This document shows, in pieces, positions 16,796 through 24,049 of a stretch of 64,000 nt of DNA (position 1 is its first letter; each line of letters starts with the position of its first letter). Under the pieces are notes generated by a model. The model was given only the letters and a program-made list of their open reading frames with translations. It did no database searches and was not told the origin of the DNA. The stretch covers positions 1,070,384 through 1,134,383 of the forward strand of contig NZ_JAMLFX010000002.1 in the NCBI RefSeq assembly GCF_023634765.1. The letters run 5' to 3'. The position numbers were made by a program, and so were the translations under genes. This DNA is from Pseudomonas sp. AKS31 (GTDB lineage: Bacteria; Pseudomonadota; Gammaproteobacteria; Pseudomonadales; Pseudomonadaceae).

Positions 16796-18376
16796 TCAGA
16801 GGGCTTCGCGGCTAGGCTTGCCATCAACGAGGCGCTGGATACGCAACGGGTTGGCGTTTTTCAGCGGTTCCGGCAGCAAGCTGTCCGGGTAGTTCTGGAA
16901 GCACACCGGACGCAGGAAACGGTCGATGGCCAGCGTGCCCACTGAAGTGCCACGGGCATCGGACGTCGCCGGATACGGCCCGCCGTGCACCATCGAATCA
17001 CACACTTCGACACCGGTCGGATAACCGTTAAGCAGAATCCGCCCGACCTTCTGTTCCAGCAGCGGTGTAAGTTCAGCAAACTGTTCAAAGTCCGCCAGCT
17101 CACCAATGATCGTCGCGGTCAGTTGCCCGTGCAGGCCATGCAGCGCGGCGCTGAGTTGCGCCTTGTCCGCCACTTCGACAATCACCGTGGTCGGGCCGAA
17201 CACTTCTTCCTGCAACACTTCATCGCCATCGATCAACAGGCTCGCATCCGCCTTGAACAGTTGCGGTTGCGCCTGATTGCCCTGCTGCGGATTACCCGCC
17301 AGATGCTCGATGCCGGGATGCGCCAACAACTTCTGCAAGCCTTTGCCGTAGCTGCCGAGGGTGCCGGCATTGAGCATGGTTTGCGCCGGCTGATCACCGA
17401 TCAAACCGGCGACCTGCTGCACGAACGCCGTGAATTGTGGCGAACGGATGCCGATCACCAGACCGGGATTGGTACAGAATTGACCGCAGCCCTGCACCAC
17501 CGAAGCGGTCAGGTCACGAGCAACGGTTTCCGAGCGTTCGGCGAGGGCCTGTGGCAGGACGATCACCGGGTTGATGCTCGACATCTCGGCGAACACCGGG
17601 ATCGGTTGCGGGCGTGCAGCGGCCATGTCGCACAACGCCCGTCCGCCTCTGAGCGAACCGGTGAAACCGACCGCCTGAATCGCCGGGTGCTTGACCAGCC
17701 ATTCACCGACGCCACCGCCGTAGATCATGTTGAACACGCCGGCCGGCATCGCAGTTTTTTCCGCTGCACGGATCAGCGCATCGGCGACCAACTCAGCGGT
17801 GGCCATGTGGCCGCTGTGAGCCTTGAACACCACCGGGCAACCGGCGGCGAGTGCCGAAGCGGTGTCGCCGCCAGCGGTGGAGAACGCCAACGGGAAGTTG
17901 CTTGCACCAAACACCGCTACCGGGCCGAGGCCAATACGGTATTGGCGCAGATCCGGACGCGGCAATGGCTGGCGATCCGGCAGTGGCAGATCAATGCGCG
18001 CACCGTAGAAATCACCCCGGCGCAGGACTTTGGCGAACAGACGCATCTGCCCGCTGGTGCGTCCGCGCTCACCTTGAATGCGTCCGGCGGGCAGCGCCGT
18101 TTCGCGGCAGACCACGGCAACGAAATCATCGCCGAGCGCGTCCAGTTCATCGGCAATTGCGTCGAGAAACTGCGCGCGGCGTTCGGCGCTGAGGCTACGG
18201 TAAGCCGGGTACGCAGCAGCGGCAGCTTTGGCAGCGGCGTCGACTTCATCAACCGTGGCTTGAATGAAATCGTGCGGCAATTGTTCGCCCGTCGTTGCAT
18301 CGACGGATTGCAGTTTGACGTCGCCAGCCGCGCTGCGCTGACCGCCAATGTAGTTGTGACCGAGAATCTGAGTCAT
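16796..18376 (-). CDS. 2,5-dioxopentanoate (alpha-ketoglutarate semialdehyde) dehydrogenase
   Basis: 526-residue NADP-type aldehyde dehydrogenase of the long ketoglutarate-semialdehyde branch. The general-base Glu lies in FAEMSS (about residue 261) and the nucleophile Cys in GQFCTNPG (about residue 297); the branch keeps the FGASNFPLAFSTAGGDTASA block. It should oxidise 2,5-dioxopentanoate to 2-oxoglutarate, the last step of non-phosphorylative pentonate and hexarate pathways. Neighbours (AraD1-family, MFS importer, dehydratase) support L-arabinonate-type use. Confidence 0.92.
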   Translation of the reverse strand: MTQILGHNYIGGQRSAAGDVKLQSVDATTGEQLPHDFIQATVDEVDAAAKAAAAAYPAYRSLSAERRAQFLDAIADELDALGDDFVAVVCRETALPAGRIQGERGRTSGQMRLFAKVLRRGDFYGARIDLPLPDRQPLPRPDLRQYRIGLGPVAVFGASNFPLAFSTAGGDTASALAAGCPVVFKAHSGHMATAELVADALIRAAEKTAMPAGVFNMIYGGGVGEWLVKHPAIQAVGFTGSLRGGRALCDMAAARPQPIPVFAEMSSINPVIVLPQALAERSETVARDLTASVVQGCGQFCTNPGLVIGIRSPQFTAFVQQVAGLIGDQPAQTMLNAGTLGSYGKGLQKLLAHPGIEHLAGNPQQGNQAQPQLFKADASLLIDGDEVLQEEVFGPTTVIVEVADKAQLSAALHGLHGQLTATIIGELADFEQFAELTPLLEQKVGRILLNGYPTGVEVCDSMVHGGPYPATSDARGTSVGTLAIDRFLRPVCFQNYPDSLLPEPLKNANPLRIQRLVDGKPSREAL

Positions 18377-18385
18377 GGGATCTCC

Positions 18386-19378
18386 TTAAAGAGTGCCGAT
18401 GCTGTCCGGCGCAAAAGCGGCGGTGATCGGCACGATGCCGTTGACCAGCGGGGCGCCGAATTCGGCCTGGCTGATTTCGAACAGGTCGCCCGGTTGCGTG
18501 CGGATGCCATCGGCGAACGACAGGGTCGCGGTGCCGAAGAAATGAATGTGCACGTCGCCCGGACGCAGGAACTGACGATATTTGAAGTGGTGGTATTCGA
18601 GGTTGGCGAGGCTGTGGCACATGTTCGCCTCGCCACTGAGAAACTCGTTTTGCCAGAGCACTTCGCCGTTACGCAGGATGCGACTGGTGCCTGCCAGATG
18701 TTGAGGCAGTTCCCCGGTGCGAAGTTCCGGGCCATAACTGCAACTGCGCAGTTTCGAGTGCGCGAGGTACAGGTAATTCTTGCGCTCCATGACATGGTCG
18801 GAGAACTCGTTACCCACCGCAAAACCGAGACGGTAAGGCTTGCCGTCGTGGCCGATCACATAGAGGCCGGCCATCTCCGGTTCTTCGCCGGCGTCTTCGG
18901 CAAACGGTGGCAGCGGGAACGGCTGACCGGGGCGCACAACGATGCTGCCATCGCCCTTGTAGAACCACTCCGGTTGCACACCGGCCTGCCCCGCCGCCGG
19001 TTTGCCGCCCTCCACGCCCCATTTGAAAATGCGCATGGTGTCGGTCATCGCCGCTTCGTCGCCAGCCTGCTGGTGCATCTTGTCCCGCGCCGAAGCGCTG
19101 CCCAGGTGTGTCAGGCCGGTGCCGCTGACCAGCATGTGCGCCGGGTCCGGGTGGTCGAGAGGCGGCAGGATGCGCAGTTGCGACAGTAGCTCGGCATAGT
19201 CGTGGCTGCCGCCGAGGCCGAGGGTTTGCACGTGCTGCTCAAGGGAGTGGCCGGACTCGATGGCGGCCAGCGCCAGATCACGCACGCTGCGGGCGTCCTG
19301 CACCTCGCGCACCAGATCGTTGTCGACCACGCCGACGCGGCGCTCGCCGTTGCTTAATTCGAATTGAACCAGATGCAT
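18386..19378 (-). CDS. AraD1 family (FAH-like fold) sugar-acid enzyme
   Basis: 330 residues. The C-terminal half has the fumarylacetoacetate-hydrolase-like features HIHFFGTATLSF and a GNEFSDH metal-site region. FAH-like AraD1/GguC proteins in pentonate loci are proposed to act on 2-keto-3-deoxy-pentonate, giving 2,5-dioxopentanoate; that is the step missing between the dehydratase and dehydrogenase encoded here. Start at 19378 follows AGGAGAGG. Encoded nine bases upstream of the dehydrogenase. Confidence 0.85.
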   Translation of the reverse strand: MHLVQFELSNGERRVGVVDNDLVREVQDARSVRDLALAAIESGHSLEQHVQTLGLGGSHDYAELLSQLRILPPLDHPDPAHMLVSGTGLTHLGSASARDKMHQQAGDEAAMTDTMRIFKWGVEGGKPAAGQAGVQPEWFYKGDGSIVVRPGQPFPLPPFAEDAGEEPEMAGLYVIGHDGKPYRLGFAVGNEFSDHVMERKNYLYLAHSKLRSCSYGPELRTGELPQHLAGTSRILRNGEVLWQNEFLSGEANMCHSLANLEYHHFKYRQFLRPGDVHIHFFGTATLSFADGIRTQPGDLFEISQAEFGAPLVNGIVPITAAFAPDSIGTL

Positions 19379-19420
19379 ATGTCCTCTCCTGTCTACAAAA
19401 CTTCGAAACACTGCAAAACC

Positions 19421-19511
19421 CTGTGGGAGCTGGCTTGCCAGCGATAGCAATCTGTCTGACACATCTATGTTGGATGTGCCCCCGTCATCGCTGGCAAGCC
19501 AGCTCCCACAG
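19421..19511. repeat. REP inverted pair, GTGGGAGCTGGCTTGCCAGCGATG family
   Basis: Facing copies of the same family as at 492-583, placed between the MFS gene and the AraD1 gene of the same strand, so within a probable transcription unit. Confidence 0.85.
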
Positions 19512-19537
19512 GTTTAGTGGTGATTGGTGGTTGGGTT

Positions 19538-20860
19538 TCAGGTGCGCGTTGCGCCTCGGGCGCTGGCGGCGAATTGGTCAACCGGCAGGACGTGTTTGCG
19601 CTCAAGTACGCGATAGACAACGCCGGTCAGGATCAAGCCAAACACCATCACACCCGAGAGGAAGTACAACCCGGAAGCCAGATTGCCGGTGTACTCCTTC
19701 AACGCCCCAATCACGAACGGCCCGATATACCCGCCCAGATTGCCCACCGAGTTGATCAACGCGATCCCCGCCGCCGCACTCGCGCCGGCAAAGAAGCGCC
19801 CCGGCAAGGTCCAGAACACCGCCGTGCAGGAAAACAGCGCGAACGCCACCAGACACAGCGCCGCTAGTTGCGCCACCGGCAACGACAGCCAGGCACTGAG
19901 AAACAGGCCAATCGCGCCCAGCACATAAAGAACAGCCAGGTGCCCGTAACGATCATTCAACCGGTCGGAACTGCGCGGCACGATCAGCAAACCGATGATC
20001 CCGAAGATGTACGGCACCGATGACACGAAACCGGTGACCAGATCACTGCCGCCAAACTGCTTGATCAGCGTCGGCAACCACAGACCGAGGCCGTAAATAC
20101 TCAACGTCACCGGCAGATAGAACAGCGCCAGCAGCAACACGCGTTTGTCTTTCAGCGCATGCAACGGGTTGCCGTGACGGGTTTGGCCGTATGCCTGCAG
20201 ATCCTTTTTCAGCTCGCCGGTCAGCCAGTCTTTCTCTGCCTGATCCATCCATTTCACTTGCTGTGGGCCGTCCGGCAACCAGCGCAGCACCGGCCAGGTC
20301 AGCAAGATCGCCGGAGTGCCAATGACGATGAACAGCCACTGCCAGCCGTGCAGGCCAAGGACGCCGTCCATGCCGAGCAAGCCGCCGGACACCGGGCCGG
20401 TGATCATCATGGCGATGGGTTGCGAAAGGATGAACAGGCCGAGGATCTTGCCGCGATGGCGCACCGGGAACCATTGGGTGATGTAGTAGAGAACGCCGGG
20501 AAAGAACCCCGCCTCGGCCGCGCCGAGCAGAAAGCGCATCACGTAGAAACTGTGCGGGCCCTGGACGAAGGCCATGCCGATGGTGATCGCGCCCCAGGTA
20601 ATCATGATCCGCGCAAACCAGCGTCGCGCGCCGAAGCGTTCGAGCATCAGGTTGCTGGGGATTTCGAAAAGGAAGTAACCAATGAAGAACAGCCCGGCAC
20701 CGAGGCCGTAGGCGGCATCACCGATGCCGATGTCGGCGCCCATGTGCAGCTTGGCGAAGCCGACGGCGGAGCGATCCACGTAGGCGATCAGGTACAGCAG
20801 GATCAGGAAGGGAATCAGTTTCAGCGTAATGCGCCGGATTAGCCGCAGTTCCTGGCTCAT
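19538..20860 (-). CDS. MFS transporter, ACS family (sugar-acid importer)
   Basis: 440 residues with about 12 membrane helices and the conserved first-helix block LILLYLIAYVDRSAVGFAKL plus a loop motif (LMLERFGARRW) of the anion:cation symporter family, which imports hexuronates, tartrate and similar acids. Position at the head of the minus-strand unit, divergent from the dehydratase, suggests uptake of L-arabinonate or a related aldonate. The exact substrate cannot be read from the sequence. Confidence 0.9.
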   Translation of the reverse strand: MSQELRLIRRITLKLIPFLILLYLIAYVDRSAVGFAKLHMGADIGIGDAAYGLGAGLFFIGYFLFEIPSNLMLERFGARRWFARIMITWGAITIGMAFVQGPHSFYVMRFLLGAAEAGFFPGVLYYITQWFPVRHRGKILGLFILSQPIAMMITGPVSGGLLGMDGVLGLHGWQWLFIVIGTPAILLTWPVLRWLPDGPQQVKWMDQAEKDWLTGELKKDLQAYGQTRHGNPLHALKDKRVLLLALFYLPVTLSIYGLGLWLPTLIKQFGGSDLVTGFVSSVPYIFGIIGLLIVPRSSDRLNDRYGHLAVLYVLGAIGLFLSAWLSLPVAQLAALCLVAFALFSCTAVFWTLPGRFFAGASAAAGIALINSVGNLGGYIGPFVIGALKEYTGNLASGLYFLSGVMVFGLILTGVVYRVLERKHVLPVDQFAASARGATRT

Positions 20861-20953
20861 GAGATCGGTCTCCGATTGTTGTTTTTATAGAACCTCGGGG
20901 GACGCCTCTCACGGTTAACCGTCAGGGCCATCCCTCCGTCGAAAACGACTATA

Positions 20954-20964
20954 TAGTAATACTA
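20954..20964. promoter_or_regulatory. FadR-family operator in divergent promoter (site 1)
   Basis: TAGTAATACTA matches the FadR-subfamily operator consensus TNGTNNNACNA exactly. It lies about 95 bases upstream of the MFS start, in the shared region with the dehydratase gene. The local FCD regulator at 22978 is the likely binder. Confidence 0.65.
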
Positions 20965-21028
20965 ATTCACCAACAACACTTCCAAACCTAGGATTTTGCG
21001 CTTAGATTAAGCCGTAGCTGGAACACTA

Positions 21029-21039
21029 TAGTCATACAA
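21029..21039. promoter_or_regulatory. FadR-family operator in divergent promoter (site 2)
   Basis: TAGTCATACAA is a second exact match to TNGTNNNACNA, 75 bases from site 1. It overlaps TACAAT (21035-21040), a likely -10 element for the dehydratase gene starting at 21054, which would suit repression. Confidence 0.65.
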
Positions 21040-21053
21040 TAAGAGAATCGATC

Positions 21054-22790
21054 ATGTCTGATAAGAAACCCACCCTGCGCTCCGCCCAATGGTTTGGCAC
21101 GGCCGACAAGAACGGCTTCATGTACCGCAGCTGGATGAAGAATCAGGGCATCGCCGACCACCAGTTCCATGGCAAGCCGATCATCGGCATCTGCAATACC
21201 TGGTCGGAACTGACCCCGTGCAACGCGCATTTCCGCCAGATCGCGGAGCACGTCAAACGCGGGGTGATCGAGGCCGGTGGTTTTCCAGTGGAATTCCCGG
21301 TGTTCTCCAACGGCGAATCGAACCTGCGCCCGACCGCCATGCTCACCCGCAACCTGGCGAGCATGGACGTCGAAGAAGCGATTCGCGGCAACCCGATTGA
21401 CGGCGTGGTGCTGCTGACCGGTTGTGACAAAACCACCCCGGCACTGTTGATGGGCGCAGCCAGTTGCGATGTGCCTGCGATCGTCGTCACTGGCGGGCCG
21501 ATGCTCAACGGCAAGCACAAGGGCAAGGACATCGGTTCCGGCACCGTGGTCTGGCAGCTCAGTGAACAGGTCAAGGCTGGCACCATCACCATTGACGATT
21601 TCCTTGCGGCCGAGGGCGGCATGTCGCGTTCGGCGGGCACCTGCAACACCATGGGCACCGCATCGACCATGGCCTGCATGGCGGAAGCACTGGGCACTTC
21701 CCTGCCGCACAACGCGGCGATTCCGGCAGTGGATGCGCGGCGTTATGTACTGGCGCACATGTCCGGCATGCGTGCGGTGGAGATGGTTCGCGAGGATTTG
21801 AAACTGTCGAAGATTCTGACCAAGGAAGCCTTCGAAAACGCTATTCGTGTAAACGCTGCCATCGGCGGTTCGACCAACGCGGTGATTCACTTGAAAGCCA
21901 TCGCCGGGCGCATCGGCGTCGAGCTGGATCTGGATGACTGGACCCGTATCGGCCGTGGCATGCCGACCATCGTCGACCTGCAACCGTCGGGGCGCTTCCT
22001 GATGGAAGAGTTCTATTACGCCGGTGGTTTGCCAGCAGTGTTGCGCCGCCTCGGTGAAGCCAATCTGATTCCAAATCCGAATGCACTGACGGTCAACGGC
22101 AAGTCGATCGGCGAGAACACCAAGGACGCGCCGATCTATGGCGAAGACGAAGTGATCCGCACCCTCGACAATCCGATTCGCGCGGATGGCGGCATCTGTG
22201 TGCTGCGTGGCAACCTGGCGCCACTGGGGGCGGTGCTCAAGCCGTCCGCCGCAACCCCGGAACTGATGCAGCATCGCGGCCGCGCCGTGGTGTTCGAGAA
22301 CTTCGACATGTACAAGGCGCGGATCAACGATCCGGAACTGGATGTCGATAAGGATTCGATTCTGGTGATGAAGAACTGCGGGCCGAAGGGTTATCCGGGC
22401 ATGGCCGAAGTCGGCAACATGGGCTTGCCGGCCAAGTTGTTGGCCCAGGGTGTGACCGACATGGTGCGCATTTCTGATGCACGGATGAGCGGCACCGCCT
22501 ACGGCACGGTGGTTTTGCATGTGGCACCGGAAGCGGCGGCCGGCGGGCCTTTGGCGACCGTGAAGGAAGGCGACTGGATCGAGCTGGATTGCGCCACCGG
22601 GCGCTTGCACCTAGACATTCCGGATGCTGAACTGGCAGCGCGCATGGCAGATCTGCAGCCACCGCAGCAGTTGTTGGTGGGCGGCTATCGTCAGCTGTAC
22701 ATCGACCATGTGTTGCAGGCGGATCAGGGTTGTGACTTTGACTTCTTGGTTGGTTGCCGTGGGGCTGAAGTGCCGCGCCACTCCCACTAA
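21054..22790 (+). CDS. araC: IlvD/Edd family dehydratase, L-arabinonate dehydratase type
   Basis: 578-residue member of the IlvD/Edd family in the pentonate/sugar-acid branch. Three Cys expected of a [2Fe-2S] cluster are at 56 (ELTPC), 124 (TGCDKTTPA) and 197 (AGTCNTMG), and Lys126 is the carbamylated Mg ligand position. The length and these positions closely match characterised L-arabinonate dehydratases. The product would be 2-keto-3-deoxy-L-arabinonate. Divergent from the importer and followed by the FadR-type regulator. Activity on D-fuconate or galactonate cannot be excluded. The symbol is the pathway name for this step and is not the AraC regulator. Confidence 0.9.
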   Translation: MSDKKPTLRSAQWFGTADKNGFMYRSWMKNQGIADHQFHGKPIIGICNTWSELTPCNAHFRQIAEHVKRGVIEAGGFPVEFPVFSNGESNLRPTAMLTRNLASMDVEEAIRGNPIDGVVLLTGCDKTTPALLMGAASCDVPAIVVTGGPMLNGKHKGKDIGSGTVVWQLSEQVKAGTITIDDFLAAEGGMSRSAGTCNTMGTASTMACMAEALGTSLPHNAAIPAVDARRYVLAHMSGMRAVEMVREDLKLSKILTKEAFENAIRVNAAIGGSTNAVIHLKAIAGRIGVELDLDDWTRIGRGMPTIVDLQPSGRFLMEEFYYAGGLPAVLRRLGEANLIPNPNALTVNGKSIGENTKDAPIYGEDEVIRTLDNPIRADGGICVLRGNLAPLGAVLKPSAATPELMQHRGRAVVFENFDMYKARINDPELDVDKDSILVMKNCGPKGYPGMAEVGNMGLPAKLLAQGVTDMVRISDARMSGTAYGTVVLHVAPEAAAGGPLATVKEGDWIELDCATGRLHLDIPDAELAARMADLQPPQQLLVGGYRQLYIDHVLQADQGCDFDFLVGCRGAEVPRHSH

Positions 22791-22803
22791 CAGCGCAATT
22801 CTC

Positions 22804-22893
22804 CTGTGGGAGCGAGCCTGCTCGCGAAGAGGGAGTGTCAGTCGACATCTATTTGACTGATATGCCGCCTTCGCGAGCAGGCTCGCTCCCACA
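22804..22893. repeat. REP inverted pair, GTGGGAGCGAGCCTGCTCGCGAA family
   Basis: Facing copies around a spacer of about 40 bases, between the dehydratase gene and the regulator gene. Same family as at 45512, 57560 and 61264. Confidence 0.87.
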
Positions 22894-22977
22894 TTTGGCT
22901 TGTGTGTCTGCCTCAAGATTGTGCCGTGCCTGCTATGATGCGCGGCATCTCCATCGCTCAGGATCGCGCCGCCCCCC

Positions 22978-23697
22978 ATGGATTACCGCAAACCCTCCGA
23001 CCGTAAAAGCATGCACTCGCGCATCGTCCAGGAACTGGGCATGCAGATCGTCTCCGGACGCTTTTTGCCCGACGACAAACTGCCCGCCGAAGCCCTGCTC
23101 TGCGAGGAGTACGCGGTCAGCCGGCCGGTGTTGCGTGAAGCCACTCGGGTACTGGTGGCCAAAGGGCTGGTGTATTCCAAACCCCGCGTCGGCACCGTCG
23201 TCAAAGCACGCCGTGAATGGCACATGCTCGACCCCGACGTCCTGCACTGGCTGATGCAAAGCAGCCCGCAGAATGAATTCTTCAATGTGCTGACCAGCGT
23301 GCGCAGCATCATCGAACCAGCCGCTGCTGCCCTCGCCGCTCAACATGCGACCGAGGCTGATATTGCGGCGATTGGTGAAGCGTATCAGCGCATGGAAGCC
23401 GCGCCGACGCCGGAGGCGTTGTTGCAGCCGGATCTGGATTTCCATAGCCGGATTGCCGATGCGACGCACAATGATTTGCTGGCGAATCTGTGCAACATGT
23501 TGTCGGTGGCGATTGCCGAGGCGTTGAAGCATTCGAATCAGCGGCCAAATCTGCATGAGCTGGCGTTGCCTCGGCATAAGGCGATTCTGACTGCCATCGA
23601 AAATCGTGATGCCCTTGGGGCTCGCCATGCGACGCTCGTGCAGCTGGATGATGCGCGCAGTGCTTTGAGTGTTGTGCTTGGCGCTGAACTGACTTAA
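22978..23697 (+). CDS. GntR-family regulator, FadR (FCD) type
   Basis: 239 residues: winged helix-turn-helix at about 11-75 (LPAEALLCEEYAVSRPVLREA) and an all-helical FCD effector domain at about 95-225. Such regulators bind sugar acids. Downstream of the dehydratase gene and next to the pentonate genes, it is the natural candidate for the two TNGTNNNACNA sites in the 20.9-21.0 kb promoter. The start ATG at 22978 gives a normal N-terminus, but the upstream ribosome binding site is weak. Confidence 0.9.
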   Translation: MDYRKPSDRKSMHSRIVQELGMQIVSGRFLPDDKLPAEALLCEEYAVSRPVLREATRVLVAKGLVYSKPRVGTVVKARREWHMLDPDVLHWLMQSSPQNEFFNVLTSVRSIIEPAAAALAAQHATEADIAAIGEAYQRMEAAPTPEALLQPDLDFHSRIADATHNDLLANLCNMLSVAIAEALKHSNQRPNLHELALPRHKAILTAIENRDALGARHATLVQLDDARSALSVVLGAELT

Positions 23698-23712
23698 GGC
23701 TTGAGACTGCTT

Positions 23713-23978
23713 GCCCTCACCCTAGCCCTCTCCCAGAGGTAGAGGGGACCGATTGGGGGATATTCAAGAACTACGCCGACTTGAAAGATCTGCTGTGAAT
23801 CCATAATCGACTCGGTATCTCAAGTCGAACGATCTGCTGTGAATCCATAATCGACTCGGTATCTCAAGTCGAACGATTTGCAGTGAATCCATAATTGACT
23901 CGGTATCTCAGGTCGATGGATCAAGCCGCACACCTCGGTCAGTCCCCTCTCCCTCTGGGAGAGGGTTAGGGTGAGGGG
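23713..23978. repeat. Composite repeat: CCCTCACCC REP ends with internal 44-base tandem repeat
   Basis: Inverted CCCTCACCCTAGCCCTCTCCC-type ends (about 23713-23750 and 23940-23978) enclose three tandem copies of a 44-base unit starting at 23787, 23831 and 23875. Copies 1 and 2 look nearly identical; copy 3 has a few changes. There is no gene in this 300-base gap. Related composites are at 34806-35065 and 39253-39414. Confidence 0.85.
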
Positions 23979-23999
23979 TTCTTGATCTTGAGCCACAAA

Positions 24000-24034
24000 A
24001 AAAGCCGCAACCCCTCAAGGTTGCGGCTTTGTCG
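24000..24034 (-). terminator. Rho-independent terminator after RND gene
   Basis: Stem AAGCCGCAACC/GGTTGCGGCTT with a short loop. Read on the minus strand it is followed by a run of T, 15-20 bases past the RND transporter stop. Confidence 0.85.
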
Positions 24035-24049
24035 TTTCAGCCCTTCAGA

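Noticed and set aside
16985..19189. A 734-codon plus-strand open frame across the semialdehyde dehydrogenase and AraD1 genes
   Set aside because: Spans two well-supported minus-strand genes, contains no recognisable domain and has an Arg/His/Gln-rich shadow composition.
23787..23918. Three regular direct repeats as a possible CRISPR array
   Set aside because: The 44-base copies are adjacent with no unique spacers, and no cas gene is near; it is a tandem array inside a composite repeat.
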